This document shows positions 42,764 through 52,443 of a stretch of 64,000 nucleotides of DNA, piece after piece. The translations under genes were made by a program, and so were the position numbers. The DNA lies in assembly GCA_964501905.1 (NCBI GenBank), contig CAZCTW010000004.1:62001-126000 (forward strand), written 5' to 3'. Positions within the stretch are counted from its first letter, which is position 1. Each line of letters opens with the position of its first letter. The notes beneath the pieces are model-generated. The model worked only from the letters and a program-made list of their open reading frames with translations, had not been told where the DNA came from and ran no database searches. The stretch is from B69-G16 sp964501905 (GTDB lineage: Archaea > Thermoproteota > Thermoprotei > Thermofilales > B69-G16).

Positions 42764-43234
42764 ATGGCTAAAATTATAGTTTTCGATTTAGATCTCACAC
42801 TTTGGGACCATCCCGATGTTTCTGCTATGGAGCCGCCCTTCCAGTCACTAGATAGAGACACGATAATGGATTCGAAAAACGATAAGCTAAGACTTTACCC
42901 GTGCGTTAGAAACCTACTTAAAAAATTGAAAAATAGCGGCTACAAGCTCTCCATAGCAAGTTGGAACATAACTTCCACAGCAATGGAAGCTCTAAAAACT
43001 CTAAGATTAACTGAGTTTTTCGATTACATAGTTATAGAGCCGCATCCGGAAAAAGAGAAAATGGTAGAGAAGATACTAAACTTCTTCAAAAAAGAAGACG
43101 ACATAGAAGAAGTCTACTTCATAGACGATAATCCAGAAATGATAAATAGGGTAAAGAAAAAGTATCCCTTCATCAAATGCGTCGTAGTGGGTCTAGATAT
43201 AGAATCAGTCTGTGAGCTCATGAACCTAATCTAG
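42764..43234 (+). CDS. MDP-1-like magnesium-dependent HAD phosphatase
   Basis: The 156-residue protein has motif I VFDLDLTLWDHP, motif II LSIASWNIT, a Lys in KEKMVEKI, and motif IV YFIDDNPEM. DLDLTLWDH and the compact size (no cap) are typical of the MDP-1 family. In eukaryotes MDP-1 acts on sugar phosphates or phosphotyrosine. The first 162 bases upstream hold no gene. Confidence 0.78.
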   Translation: MAKIIVFDLDLTLWDHPDVSAMEPPFQSLDRDTIMDSKNDKLRLYPCVRNLLKKLKNSGYKLSIASWNITSTAMEALKTLRLTEFFDYIVIEPHPEKEKMVEKILNFFKKEDDIEEVYFIDDNPEMINRVKKKYPFIKCVVVGLDIESVCELMNLI

Positions 43235-43356
43235 TAATTCACCTTATTGAAAGTCCTTCAAGCTACACCTTAGGAGCTAGATTAAACCTAATTATTTCAA
43301 AATGACGTTTCGAAACCTTTATAAAATTAGCCTATATCTAATCCTTTGGTGGCAAA

Positions 43357-43779
43357 TTGAACTTAACTAGACGAGATTTTGAATATCTAGCAGCAGTCTA
43401 CGCGGAGGAAGGCGAAGGCATAGCCAGGTTATATAGGATAGCTGAACGCCTAGGCGTAAAACTACCATCGGCACGCAAAGCTATGAAGGAGTTAGAAGCT
43501 TTAGGACTAGTCGCTAGGTTTCCCGGGAGAGGATATAAGCTAACGGAGGAAGGGAAGAAGGTATACCATAAGTTTCTCTGGAAACACAGAATACTGGAAA
43601 CTTACCTCTGCCGCTTTCTATGTTTCACTCCTGATGAAGCCTGCGAGTGTGCATCCCGCTTCGACGCTTACGTACCCGAGGAAGTTGTAAGCAGGATGTG
43701 CACGCTCATGGGGCATCCCTCCTTCTGCCCCCATGGACGCAATATCCCTCATATACCCCATGGGGGTGAGGAGGAGTGA
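43357..43779 (+). CDS. DtxR/MntR-family metal-dependent regulator
   Basis: The 140-residue protein has a winged helix (LYRIAERLGVKLPSARKAMK) and a dimerisation/metal-binding region rich in Cys and His (HRILETYLCRFLCFTPDEAC, ASRFDAYVPEEVVSRM, HPSFCPHG), as in DtxR/MntR/IdeR. It heads the operon of a metal importer and overlaps the substrate-binding gene by 4 bases, so it should repress it when metal is bound. The TTG start follows GGTGG by four bases; a TATA-like box (CTTTATAAA) is at about 43317-43325. Confidence 0.87.
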   Translation: MNLTRRDFEYLAAVYAEEGEGIARLYRIAERLGVKLPSARKAMKELEALGLVARFPGRGYKLTEEGKKVYHKFLWKHRILETYLCRFLCFTPDEACECASRFDAYVPEEVVSRMCTLMGHPSFCPHGRNIPHIPHGGEEE

Positions 43780-44768
43780 AAATAATTTCAGCGTTACTGT
43801 TCCTCTTAATACTCCTCTTACCCTTAACTAGTATGGTTTATTCTCAATCGGGTAAAGTTATAATAGTCGCGACTATCCCTCCATTAGCTGCGATAGCTAG
43901 GGAGGTAGGTGGAGAGAGAGTAGAAGTCTACTATTTGGTTCCTCCAGGAAGCGATCCTCATCAATATGCCTTAAAGCCAGAGGACGTGAATCTAGTCAAA
44001 AACTGCGACTTGTTTATTTCCGTTGGCAAAGAGGCGTTCTTAGGGAGCCTACCAGAGAACCCAGGCAGGATTAGGCTGTCTTGGAACGACTGGCTAGAGG
44101 CGGGAATATACATTAGAGACGGCAATCCCCACTACCTATGGCTATACCCTGAGAACGCCGCCAAAGTGGCCGAGAAAATATACGAAGCCCTAGTAAGCAT
44201 GGATCCGGGAGGCAGGCTCTACTACGCACAGAAACTTGAAGAGTTTAAAAATAAAATAGAGAGCCTAGTGGAGTGGATAGATGAGTACACGACAGCCTCC
44301 GGCGTTAAGGGAGAGAAAGTAGTTTTAGCGGGGGCCCATTTCGTCCCTCTAGCTGAGGCGATGGAGCTGGAAATTGTCGGAGTTTTAATTAAAGGAGAAG
44401 GCAAGACGCCGTCTCCCTCAGAGATAGCCGAGATAGAGGAGCAAATTAAAAAGGAAAACGTTCGGGTAATCATAGTTCTGGCGACGCAGAAAATAGGAGA
44501 CGAAGGTAGGATAGCAGCGGCTATATCTAAAGACACGGGAGTAGCCCTCGTGTACGTCTATGGTGCAATGTTTAGCGGCGGAGATAGCTATACAGAGCAT
44601 ATAAAGTACACAGTGGCGTCCATAACGTCGGCTATAGAAGCCGCTAGGAGCAAGGGCTCGATAACGGCGCAACAAGTTCGGTTCTCTCAGACAACTCTGC
44701 TTACCTCGTTAACCATCTTATTCCTTCTCTCTATAATTGAGACGGCCATACTGGTGAGAGGAAGATGA
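43776..44768 (+). CDS. znuA: Metal ABC transporter substrate-binding protein (ZnuA/TroA family)
   Basis: The 330-residue protein has a signal peptide (KIISALLFLLILLLPLTSM) and the cluster 9 binding fold. Candidate metal ligands lie in SDPHQYALKP, NPHYLWLYPE, GAHFVPLAEA and SGGDSYTEHI. A C-terminal membrane helix (TLLTSLTILFLLSIIETAIL) anchors it, instead of a lipid anchor. The GTG start overlaps the regulator stop. Zn2+ or Mn2+ are the likely ligands; the symbol denotes the family only. Confidence 0.88.
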   Translation: MKIISALLFLLILLLPLTSMVYSQSGKVIIVATIPPLAAIAREVGGERVEVYYLVPPGSDPHQYALKPEDVNLVKNCDLFISVGKEAFLGSLPENPGRIRLSWNDWLEAGIYIRDGNPHYLWLYPENAAKVAEKIYEALVSMDPGGRLYYAQKLEEFKNKIESLVEWIDEYTTASGVKGEKVVLAGAHFVPLAEAMELEIVGVLIKGEGKTPSPSEIAEIEEQIKKENVRVIIVLATQKIGDEGRIAAAISKDTGVALVYVYGAMFSGGDSYTEHIKYTVASITSAIEAARSKGSITAQQVRFSQTTLLTSLTILFLLSIIETAILVRGR

Positions 44769-45544
44769 AGCCCCTAATAGACTTAGAGAACGTGACCGTA
44801 GCCTACGATAATAGGATAGCCTTAGAGAAAGTAACTTTTAGAGTTGAAGAACCTTCATTTCTCACAGTTATAGGACCTAACGGCGCCGGTAAAACCACTT
44901 TGCTAAGAACACTGCTGGGGCTTATAAGACCGATAGAGGGTAGAGTAGTAGTTTTAGGATTAGATGTTTTGAAAAATTGGCGTAAGGTGAGGAGATTAGC
45001 AGGCTATGTTCCCCAGAGGGAGAGAATAGACCCTTCCATTCCCGTGCTGGTTAGGGACGTAGTACTCATGGGCAGGGTTCCCAAGGTAAACCCTGGCTTT
45101 GGGCTTGGAAGAGAGGATTATGAAAAAGCTAGAGAAGCATTAAGAAAAGTTAATCTAGAGGAGTATTGGGATTGGCCATTTTCCCACCTCTCAGGAGGTC
45201 AGCAACAGAGAGTTCTAATAGCGAGGGCTTTAGCGTCGGAGCCCCGCCTATTACTACTAGACGAGCCTCTATCCGGGGTAGACGCCGCGTCTCAAGAAAT
45301 CATACTGAAAACTCTTAGAGAAACAGTAGATGAGGGGGTGGGGGTGGTAATGGTGACTCACGATATAAACCCTATAATGGAAGTGACAGACTACTTGCTC
45401 CTACTTAATAGAAAAGTGATAGGATTTGGTAAACCTCTAGAACAGATAGAACCGGATAAGCTCTACAGTCTGTACGGACGCAAAGTAGAGATAGTAAGAA
45501 TAGGCGAGACCTGCTATGTCATAGGAGGCGATGCCCATGCCTAA
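44765..45544 (+). CDS. znuC: Metal ABC transporter ATPase (ZnuC family)
   Basis: The 259-residue ATPase shows Walker A GPNGAGKTTL, Q-loop GYVPQRERID, signature LSGGQQQRVLIARAL, Walker B LLLLDEPLSGVD and VTHDI. It overlaps the substrate-binding gene by 4 bases (ATGA). It belongs to the cluster for Zn/Mn uptake and powers the 45595 permease. Confidence 0.92.
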   Translation: MKPLIDLENVTVAYDNRIALEKVTFRVEEPSFLTVIGPNGAGKTTLLRTLLGLIRPIEGRVVVLGLDVLKNWRKVRRLAGYVPQRERIDPSIPVLVRDVVLMGRVPKVNPGFGLGREDYEKAREALRKVNLEEYWDWPFSHLSGGQQQRVLIARALASEPRLLLLDEPLSGVDAASQEIILKTLRETVDEGVGVVMVTHDINPIMEVTDYLLLLNRKVIGFGKPLEQIEPDKLYSLYGRKVEIVRIGETCYVIGGDAHA

Positions 45545-45594
45545 TTTTTCAAATCGAAAACCTATGCGTTATGAGGTTGGTCGGGGGAGCGTTC

Positions 45595-46410
45595 ATGTTA
45601 GAGATTTTCACATATAGTTTCATGATTAAAGCTTTACTAGCTTCTACTTTAGCCGCAGTTCTCTCAGCAGTCGTTGGCTCTTTCACAGTATTAAGGAACC
45701 TTTCTACAATGGGCGCCGCCATAGCACACGCAAGCTTAGCCGGAGCTCTCATAGCTTTCTTCTTCGGTATTGAGCCTACAATAGGGGCGGCTATCCTAAG
45801 TGTCTTATTTGCCCTAATGGCCGCTTACAGCGGAGAGATGGGAGGGGAGAAAATGGATATAGTACTTGGCGTTACTTTCGGTTTTTCAGCGGCTATAGCG
45901 GCTCTCATGCTGTCCCTAACTAGAGAATACACAGTCGTAGCGTATTCGTACCTGATAGGGGAAGTGCTAGGAGTGACGGACGACGAGCTCCTCCTCTTAG
46001 GAGTTTTCGCTTTCTCCTCTCTAACACTGATACTCCTATTCTATAAAGAGTTTAAATTCGTAACTTTCGACAGAGAAGCGGCGGAAGCTATGGGAGTTAA
46101 CACGAGGCTATTCCACTATTTAATGATCATGCTTATAGCCGTGACGACTGTTGTAGAGCTTAAAGTTGTGGGATCGATACTAGCCGTAGTTTTCCTAGTA
46201 GCTCCAGCCGCAGCGGCTCTAGAGTTCTCCCACAGTTTAGAGAAGATGGTCATATTGTCTGTGGTTTTCGCGTTGACATCTTCTATTCTAGGAGTTTTCA
46301 TATCTATGCTCTACAACTTGCCGACAAGCCCCACGATAGGGGTTTTAGCTGCCGCTGTATACCTTATATCTCTAATATTATCGCCTAAGAAAAAATGTTG
46401 TAGATTTTAG
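45595..46410 (+). CDS. znuB: Metal ABC transporter permease (ZnuB/ABC-3 family)
   Basis: The 271-residue protein has about eight hydrophobic helices and ABC-3 features: VGSFTVLRNLSTMGAAIAHA near the N-terminus and DREAAEAMGVNTRLFHY, the coupling helix. ATG 45595 follows GGGGGA by five bases, so it is preferred over ATG 45571. Its stop overlaps the convergent V4R gene by 4 bp. Ordering regulator, binder, ATPase, permease makes a complete metal-responsive import operon. Confidence 0.9.
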   Translation: MLEIFTYSFMIKALLASTLAAVLSAVVGSFTVLRNLSTMGAAIAHASLAGALIAFFFGIEPTIGAAILSVLFALMAAYSGEMGGEKMDIVLGVTFGFSAAIAALMLSLTREYTVVAYSYLIGEVLGVTDDELLLLGVFAFSSLTLILLFYKEFKFVTFDREAAEAMGVNTRLFHYLMIMLIAVTTVVELKVVGSILAVVFLVAPAAAALEFSHSLEKMVILSVVFALTSSILGVFISMLYNLPTSPTIGVLAAAVYLISLILSPKKKCCRF

Positions 46411-47084
46411 AGAATCTTCTTTCTAATTTCCAAAGAATACTCAGGCTCTATAACTTTAAAGAGCTCAGGATATTTCTCCTTAGCTTTCGCGAACAACTTC
46501 ATTAAAACTTCTTCTCTCTCACGCGGAAAATCCACAATCCAGAATTCGCAAGTATCATCTCCGGCGGCTCTACACTTAACCTCCCTAACTATAGCGAATC
46601 TCTCAGTATCTAATTTCTTAGCCGTGTAAAGTATTACCTGACTAGTCTGATAAGCTCCTTCATAAGCTCCCGCGGGGTAGGCGCAAATAGTTTTTTTAAC
46701 TGGCAGCCTAACCCCTTTACACCAGGGACATTCATCGTCCCAGAACCTAGCTATAAATACCCTATATCCATCCCAAACCTCCCACCTAGAATCCGTACCC
46801 GTAGGGAAGCGGCCCGCGAACATATACCAAGCTATCTTAGCTATAATCTCCGTCTCTTCGAAAGGCTTTAACTTCTCAATATCTTTTACTAAAGTAAGCA
46901 TATACTCATGACCCATCGAGAAACCCCATGCGAAGATTTTTTTAATCGCCATTTCAAAGCCGACGAGATCTATTAACTCGGTGAGGGACGATAGGTAGAG
47001 ACTCCTAACTGTGAACACGTTTACCGTCTCTGTGCCTATGTGCTTTCTAGCCCTAGCCAACATCTTAGCCAAGAACTCCTTCAT
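46407..47084 (-). CDS. V4R domain protein
   Basis: The 225-residue protein ends in a V4R-type small-molecule-binding region with CPWCKGV, SQVILYTAKKL and EVKCRAAGDDTCEFWIVD. V4R domains bind hydrocarbons or other small molecules in bacterial regulators. No DNA-binding domain is present here. It is the last of three tightly spaced genes (6 bp after the GTPase), which suggests the V4R protein senses a ligand for the GTPase. That is inference. Confidence 0.75.
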   Translation of the reverse strand: MKEFLAKMLARARKHIGTETVNVFTVRSLYLSSLTELIDLVGFEMAIKKIFAWGFSMGHEYMLTLVKDIEKLKPFEETEIIAKIAWYMFAGRFPTGTDSRWEVWDGYRVFIARFWDDECPWCKGVRLPVKKTICAYPAGAYEGAYQTSQVILYTAKKLDTERFAIVREVKCRAAGDDTCEFWIVDFPREREEVLMKLFAKAKEKYPELFKVIEPEYSLEIRKKIL

Positions 47085-47090
47085 AACGAT

Positions 47091-47849
47091 CTACCCTATT
47101 AATACCTGTAAATCCTTTATTTTACCCTTAGCGTGCAACCTCTTAAGGAAAATTAGCAATGAATGCGCGTCCAGATTCAAAATTTCGGCTATCTCGCTTG
47201 CTTTTCTACTACCATCTACAAGCTCTAAAATTTTTATTTCAATATCTGATAGTCCATCCAAAGAGGGCTTAAAGTCGTGAGGTATAGGTAGATAGTCTTT
47301 GCGTATAACTCTAGGGGCCGGAGGCTGGGCTTTCTTCCCTACTTCCTTTCCCACAACCTTTCTCACAGCTTCTTTCTCGACCGGTATTGCTAATTCTCTA
47401 GCTAGCTCATCCACGCCCTTGCCGGTTTTCGCAGAGACTATAAAATACCTTGCTCCTATCCTCCTAGATATAGTGTCGACCTCCTCGTCGCTAATATTCC
47501 TCTCGGCTAAGTCGGCTTTGTTGCCGACTAGGACAGTTTTTACTCCTGTAGGTATTAGGGAGTGCCACCTGCCCAAGTTGAAAACGCTACTCCTGTTCGA
47601 AAGATCGAAAACCAAAAGCGCTGTCCGAATCCTCCACGCCTTCACGCTGTGCGTCAAAACCTCTATTACGCTGGGATCCCCCCTAACTTCTCTAGCGTAG
47701 ACGCCTCCCCCCACTTCATAATCTCTAAAAAAAGACGGCTCGCTGTAATCCACCTCCACTTTGGGGAAGAGGGCTTTAATAAGCGTAGTCTTTCCCACCC
47801 CTTTATCCCCAGCGAAGACAATTAACTCTCTTCGAGGAATTACGCTCAA
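47091..47849 (-). CDS. Ras-like GTPase fused to a C-terminal winged helix
   Basis: The 252-residue protein has a P-loop GDKGVGKTTLIK, VLVGNKADL (NKxD) and VSAKTGKG. Switch II lacks a clear DxxG. After about residue 195 comes a winged-helix-like segment (LSDIEIKILELVDGSRKASE, AEILNLDAHSLLIFLKRLHA). Fusion of a small GTPase with a winged helix is unusual. It sits 3 bp after the FAD reductase gene and 6 bp before the V4R gene. It may be a signalling switch; the output (DNA or protein binding) is unknown. Confidence 0.75.
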   Translation of the reverse strand: MSVIPRRELIVFAGDKGVGKTTLIKALFPKVEVDYSEPSFFRDYEVGGGVYAREVRGDPSVIEVLTHSVKAWRIRTALLVFDLSNRSSVFNLGRWHSLIPTGVKTVLVGNKADLAERNISDEEVDTISRRIGARYFIVSAKTGKGVDELARELAIPVEKEAVRKVVGKEVGKKAQPPAPRVIRKDYLPIPHDFKPSLDGLSDIEIKILELVDGSRKASEIAEILNLDAHSLLIFLKRLHAKGKIKDLQVLIG

Positions 47850-47852
47850 AAT

Positions 47853-49112
47853 CTACACCTCATATTCTATCTCCATGGGTGCTCTTATAGACTTTAAGGC
47901 TAGCGGCAGCAAGTTAAGCCCGCTTATACGCTCGTATATTCTCTTAGCCACAGTATTATCATAGTGAGCAATTAAGTACCCGAGCCTCTTAGCCCCCTCC
48001 TCGTCCGTCATTAAAACTTTAATTCCCATTTCCATCATAAACTCAGACTTATAGAGCGTACCAGCTATCTTCTTGCCGTAATAAAACATATCCTCGCCGA
48101 ATTCCTTCCACCATCTTTTCTCGTACTCTTCTAACACCCTGGGATTATCCTCGTCTAACGCCTTCTTAATCGTCTCCGCGGCTATAACCGCCCCGTAGAC
48201 AGCACCATACAATCCTTCTCCGGTAACCGGGTGGACAAAGCCCGCCGCGTCCCCAACAGCTAGCAGCCTATACTCTACTGAGTATGTTTTCTTTCTCGGT
48301 ACATCCCCGAAGGGTATTAGCCACGCCCTATCGTGTTCTACTTTTAAATCCTCAGGCAGAACTCCGGCTTTCTTAGCTTTCTCTATAAATTCTTGAAAAG
48401 TTTCCCTATGATTTTTTGAATATTTCAAGTTAGTACCTATGCCGATGTTTAAGTGGTTCTTTTTAGGAAAGACCCAACCATAGCCCGTTGGAGCTACCCC
48501 GAAAAACAGGAATATAGGCGTAAACCCCCTATTACCCAAAAGCTTAAAGACTTTCTCCATATCATAAGGATACTCGGTGCCCCAGCAAGCTCCTAATTGC
48601 TCGACTTTAAGAGGAGGTAAGCCGACTTTTTCCCCCAGCCTATCCTGGACTCCATTCGCGAGTATAACGTAGCTAGACTCGTACTTATCCCCGTCAAGAG
48701 TCTCGACGACGATTTTATCGTCCTCCCTACGTATGCTAAACACGTTTTTCCTCTCTTTTAACTCGGCCCCCTCAGACTCGGCTATCTCCATTAATTTACC
48801 GTCAAAAACCGAGCGCCTAACCAAGCCTCCATATTCCTTTAACTTCCCACTGTACCTTATGACTAACTTTCTACCCTTAGGCGAGAATACGACAAAACCA
48901 TCTATCCTAAGCTCTATAGTCTCGCTAATTTCCTTAGAAACCCGCTCTACCAAGAATTTCTCTACTCCATAAGTAATGCCGCCGCCACAGAACTTATCTC
49001 TACCCTTCCTACTTTTCTCCAAAATTAAAGTCTTAAGACCGAGACGAGAAGCTATAGTAGCCGCCGTCGAACCCGAAGGGCCGGCTCCTATAACTATCAA
49101 GTCATAAGCCAT
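47853..49112 (-). CDS. Geranylgeranyl reductase family FAD oxidoreductase
   Basis: The 419-residue protein has an FAD-binding start (LIVIGAGPSGSTAATIASRL), CGGGITYGVEKFL (the CGGG near the flavin), and the C-terminal GDAAGFVHPVTGEGLYGAV. The family saturates geranylgeranyl chains in archaeal lipids. Family members also act on other polyprenyl groups, so the exact substrate is open. It heads the operon with GTPase and V4R genes; a TATA-like box (ATATAAAAA on the minus strand, about 49171-49183) and GGTGATGG precede the ATG. Confidence 0.85.
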   Translation of the reverse strand: MAYDLIVIGAGPSGSTAATIASRLGLKTLILEKSRKGRDKFCGGGITYGVEKFLVERVSKEISETIELRIDGFVVFSPKGRKLVIRYSGKLKEYGGLVRRSVFDGKLMEIAESEGAELKERKNVFSIRREDDKIVVETLDGDKYESSYVILANGVQDRLGEKVGLPPLKVEQLGACWGTEYPYDMEKVFKLLGNRGFTPIFLFFGVAPTGYGWVFPKKNHLNIGIGTNLKYSKNHRETFQEFIEKAKKAGVLPEDLKVEHDRAWLIPFGDVPRKKTYSVEYRLLAVGDAAGFVHPVTGEGLYGAVYGAVIAAETIKKALDEDNPRVLEEYEKRWWKEFGEDMFYYGKKIAGTLYKSEFMMEMGIKVLMTDEEGAKRLGYLIAHYDNTVAKRIYERISGLNLLPLALKSIRAPMEIEYEV

Positions 49113-49230
49113 TCCATCACCTAAATCAATACTTTAACAATTTTATTGCATCATATTTTAATTATTTTTTATCCTTTTTATATGTTAGAAATAGCTTTTA
49201 AACCTAAGCTCGACGGTGGTTAAATCAATA

Positions 49231-50292
49231 TTAAAAAATAGCGTACCTAGCTATTTCCCTAAAACGTTTTAAACCGACGATTTTCACCAAAGTTTCCTGA
49301 TTAAGCCTCTTTTGCTCTCTTAAAGAAAGAATTGTTCTAGCAGTTTTAGGTCCTACTCCGGGGATTTTCAATAACTCCCTGTAAGAGGCGCTATTCAAAT
49401 CTATGGGATAGGCTTCCCTATTTTCTCTAGCATAGGCTTCTTTTAAGTTTTTAAAATCGCGCAGCATACCCCTATCGTCTAATAGCATCTCCAAATCTTT
49501 TAAAGTAAAACCGTAATCTCTCAAAAGGTAAAAAGCCTGGTTGAGCCTCTTAGCCCGCTCGAGAGGACAGGGGTTGAGCGTCTCGAGAGGAGTATCGGGT
49601 ATAGGCTCGAAGGGGCTATAGAAAACTCTAGCGAGCCCATACTTTCTAACTAGAAACTCGGTTAGTTTTAATATTTCAAAATCCGTGTTCCCCACGCCTA
49701 CGATTAGTTGCGTTGCAACTCCCGCCCTTAGAAATCCCTTTTCTCTACATATCTTAGACGCTATATTCAAAACTCTAAGTATGTCGTTTCTATAGCTACC
49801 CTTATCTGGGGCTATCTCGTAGAATACATCGGGTGTTGCAGCCTCCACGTTAACGCCCACTCTATCAGCAACTCTACAGGCCTCTTCGACCAGATACCGA
49901 GGAGTTCCCGGCATAAGCCTCAGGTTTATATAGCCGCTGAAACCCCTAACGCGTAGCATTTTGGCAATCTCAATTTGTTTTTTGACAACATTTTCCGGAT
50001 CTTTAAAAACGCTAGATGATAGGAAAAAGCCGGAGATTCTACCTCTCCTCCACAACTCCAACACTCTGCCAACGAGCTTCTCTATCCTCCAAAAGGATCT
50101 AGGTACTCTCCTTCCATGCCTAAAGGCACAATACTTACACTCATTTACACAATACGAAGCGAGGAGAGTTTTAAAGAGGGGTACACGCCGCCCCTTATAC
50201 CACGACAAGTATATGGAATCGTCCCAGTCCCATCTGGACATTGCTGTTAAAGTTTCCTCCCTGCCTAGCCACTTGCACAGCGTTACCTTCAT
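49231..50292 (-). CDS. DNA modification/repair-type radical SAM protein with HhH domain
   Basis: The 353-residue protein has C48-x3-C52-x2-C55 (YCVNECKYCAF), the pattern of radical SAM enzymes, and a C-terminal helix-hairpin-helix (LLKIPGVGPKTARTIL). This combination is the family annotated as putative DNA modification/repair radical SAM proteins, which in bacteria pairs with a uracil-DNA-glycosylase-like partner; none is adjacent here. It may act on modified or damaged nucleobases. The reaction is unknown. Confidence 0.87.
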   Translation of the reverse strand: MKVTLCKWLGREETLTAMSRWDWDDSIYLSWYKGRRVPLFKTLLASYCVNECKYCAFRHGRRVPRSFWRIEKLVGRVLELWRRGRISGFFLSSSVFKDPENVVKKQIEIAKMLRVRGFSGYINLRLMPGTPRYLVEEACRVADRVGVNVEAATPDVFYEIAPDKGSYRNDILRVLNIASKICREKGFLRAGVATQLIVGVGNTDFEILKLTEFLVRKYGLARVFYSPFEPIPDTPLETLNPCPLERAKRLNQAFYLLRDYGFTLKDLEMLLDDRGMLRDFKNLKEAYARENREAYPIDLNSASYRELLKIPGVGPKTARTILSLREQKRLNQETLVKIVGLKRFREIARYAIF

Positions 50293-50352
50293 CGAGAAAA
50301 TAGGCTATCCTATTTTTAAAAATAGAAGCTTAACAGTGTAAAGTGAAAGTAT

Positions 50353-52398
50353 TCAACGCTTTTTCCTGACGAAGCGTTTCATTTTTAAAAGAACGCCCGC
50401 TACCACTGCTATAGCCGCCGCCACCGCGGCTACAACATAGAATGTGTAATCCGCTTCCCTCTTTTTCTCTACTTCCTCCTCTTTTTCCAGAGTAATAGTA
50501 TAGCTTTTTTCTCCTTCAGCTTCTACTTCGATCGTGCGGCTCCTATATCCCTCAGCCTTCACGCGTATCGTGTATTTTCCCGGAGGTAGCTCAACGCTTT
50601 CAGTCTCGTTCATGAGGGGGGAGTATACCGTTACAAGATAGCCTTTCTCGTCCAAGAAGTAGGCAGTATAATTCTCTATCTTAAAACCGGTGTCGTCCGT
50701 GGCTACGAGGGTGAGTCTAGCCTTTTTTACGGCTTCAAAGGGCAACACCACCGTGACGCTAGTATCTCCTCTAACCTCAACGGTTTCCCTAGCAATAGTA
50801 TCCTCCTTGAGAACTAGAATTTCATAACTTCCCTCTTTTACTTCAAATGAACATTCACCCTCGACGTTAGTCTTATTTTTAGATAGTAGCTCGCCTCCAG
50901 ATCTATATAGAACAACGCTTGCGTTGACTACTTCGGCTCCGGATAGATCCTTTACCTCTATTTTTAGCTTGAAAATTCTAGGCTTCAACTTCACTTGGAG
51001 GATGGTATCGGCAGTTAAATTAACTACTTTTATAGCGTCTATGAAGTCTTCTTTTGAAACTAGAATCGTATAGACGCCTTCTGGTACTAGCTGGCTCCAT
51101 GTTCCATTGCTTAGGATGACGCTGAGCCCTAGCTCTTTAATGGTTAAGTTAACGTTGTCTAAGGTGTTGTTAAAATTATCTAAAATAACTACATTTAACT
51201 GATAGTACTTCTCTTTCTCTTCTGGCATTTCCACTTTCTTCTTCATGTACTGATAGACAAGTATGGATTTACTAGAATAGATTATTATCCTATCTGCATC
51301 ATCTGAAAAAACCATCTTCCCGTAGTCGCTCCTAACGATTATTTCATGCCTCCTTCCTTCTTGCCTAAAGACAATAACCTTAGCGAGAGATTCTCCACCC
51401 CTATAATAATAGAGTAGAACTGTAAAGTTGTTAGCTAAGAAAGCCTCGCGTCTATCGTTTGAATACTTAGTGAGCTTTACCTTCTTAACGTAGATAATTC
51501 CCCGCTCCGGATTCACTACGCTGATAACCGTCTGTTTATTATCTTGCTGCTCATAATATAGATATCTGCCGTCGGGCGATAAGCCTCGGTAAACGCCTAG
51601 CCCCTCTATAGATATTTCCTTTACATTCTCAAGTATACGTTTGGTAAAGTCTACTCTATACTTCACAATTTTGTCGACGTACACTATGCCTAACTCTCCG
51701 AGCTTGCTAGTTGGGAATATATCTTCAACGTGCCTCCTTTCTGTTTTGAGCAGAACCTTGCCATTTAAATTAAAGTATTTAACATGTTTTTCCTTTGCTA
51801 ATAGACAAGCATAACAGAATGTTTCGCTGGTCAGCGAGATTAACTTCCCATCTTCTGTGAAGAATAGTTTGTGAACATCCTTGACTACCCTATGTTTCCA
51901 TAGGATTTCACAGCTCTCTAAATCCATGAAGTAAATGAAATTCTCGGGGCTTTTCGTATTATCCCTTACTCCGCCTAAGGCTATATACTTCTCGTCGTGG
52001 GAGAAAGCGACGACGCGGATTTTGCTTTTAATTTCAAATTCTCTTACTTCCCCTGTTTCCAAAAAAACTAGATAGAATCTGCGCGGGGCTTCCTGCTCAA
52101 AATAGAGTATTCTGCCGGAGGGCGAGAACCCCGCGGCTCCTATCTCTCCGAAGACATTAAACCTACCGATAGGCGTCTCGTTCCTGAAGACTATAAGGCT
52201 ATTGTTATTCAGAAAAACCGCCATTAAAGTTCCATTACTCGATAGAGCCAAGTACTTTATATTATAGTTGAACGTGAAATTGTAGGCTAGGAAGTAATCC
52301 CAGTAGTATGCGCTGTTTTTCTCAGCGGACAAGACGGGAGACCACAAGCTGAAAATGGACAGCGTCAATACCAGAGTTAGTAAAATAGCCCCCCTCAT
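50353..52398 (-). CDS. Surface protein with propeller-like and PEGA-like domains
   Basis: The 681-residue protein has a signal peptide (RGAILLTLVLTLSIFSLW), a roughly 370-residue repeat region with propeller features (SHDEKYIALGGVRDN, SPDGRYLYYEQQD), then three carboxypeptidase-regulatory or PEGA-like beta repeats (VPEGVYTILVSKEDF, VKEGSYEILVLKEDT, LPPGKYTIRVKAEGY). It ends in a transmembrane helix (YVVAAVAAAIAVVAGVLL) with a basic tail. It is a large cell-surface protein of unknown role. ATG 52398 is preferred to ATG 52425 because the TATA box (TTTTATATTTT, about 52427-52437) lies too close to the latter. Confidence 0.75.
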   Translation of the reverse strand: MRGAILLTLVLTLSIFSLWSPVLSAEKNSAYYWDYFLAYNFTFNYNIKYLALSSNGTLMAVFLNNNSLIVFRNETPIGRFNVFGEIGAAGFSPSGRILYFEQEAPRRFYLVFLETGEVREFEIKSKIRVVAFSHDEKYIALGGVRDNTKSPENFIYFMDLESCEILWKHRVVKDVHKLFFTEDGKLISLTSETFCYACLLAKEKHVKYFNLNGKVLLKTERRHVEDIFPTSKLGELGIVYVDKIVKYRVDFTKRILENVKEISIEGLGVYRGLSPDGRYLYYEQQDNKQTVISVVNPERGIIYVKKVKLTKYSNDRREAFLANNFTVLLYYYRGGESLAKVIVFRQEGRRHEIIVRSDYGKMVFSDDADRIIIYSSKSILVYQYMKKKVEMPEEKEKYYQLNVVILDNFNNTLDNVNLTIKELGLSVILSNGTWSQLVPEGVYTILVSKEDFIDAIKVVNLTADTILQVKLKPRIFKLKIEVKDLSGAEVVNASVVLYRSGGELLSKNKTNVEGECSFEVKEGSYEILVLKEDTIARETVEVRGDTSVTVVLPFEAVKKARLTLVATDDTGFKIENYTAYFLDEKGYLVTVYSPLMNETESVELPPGKYTIRVKAEGYRSRTIEVEAEGEKSYTITLEKEEEVEKKREADYTFYVVAAVAAAIAVVAGVLLKMKRFVRKKR

Positions 52399-52443
52399 AG
52401 TCTCTACTCTCCAATTGAAATGCAAAATATAAAATTTCTCTGC

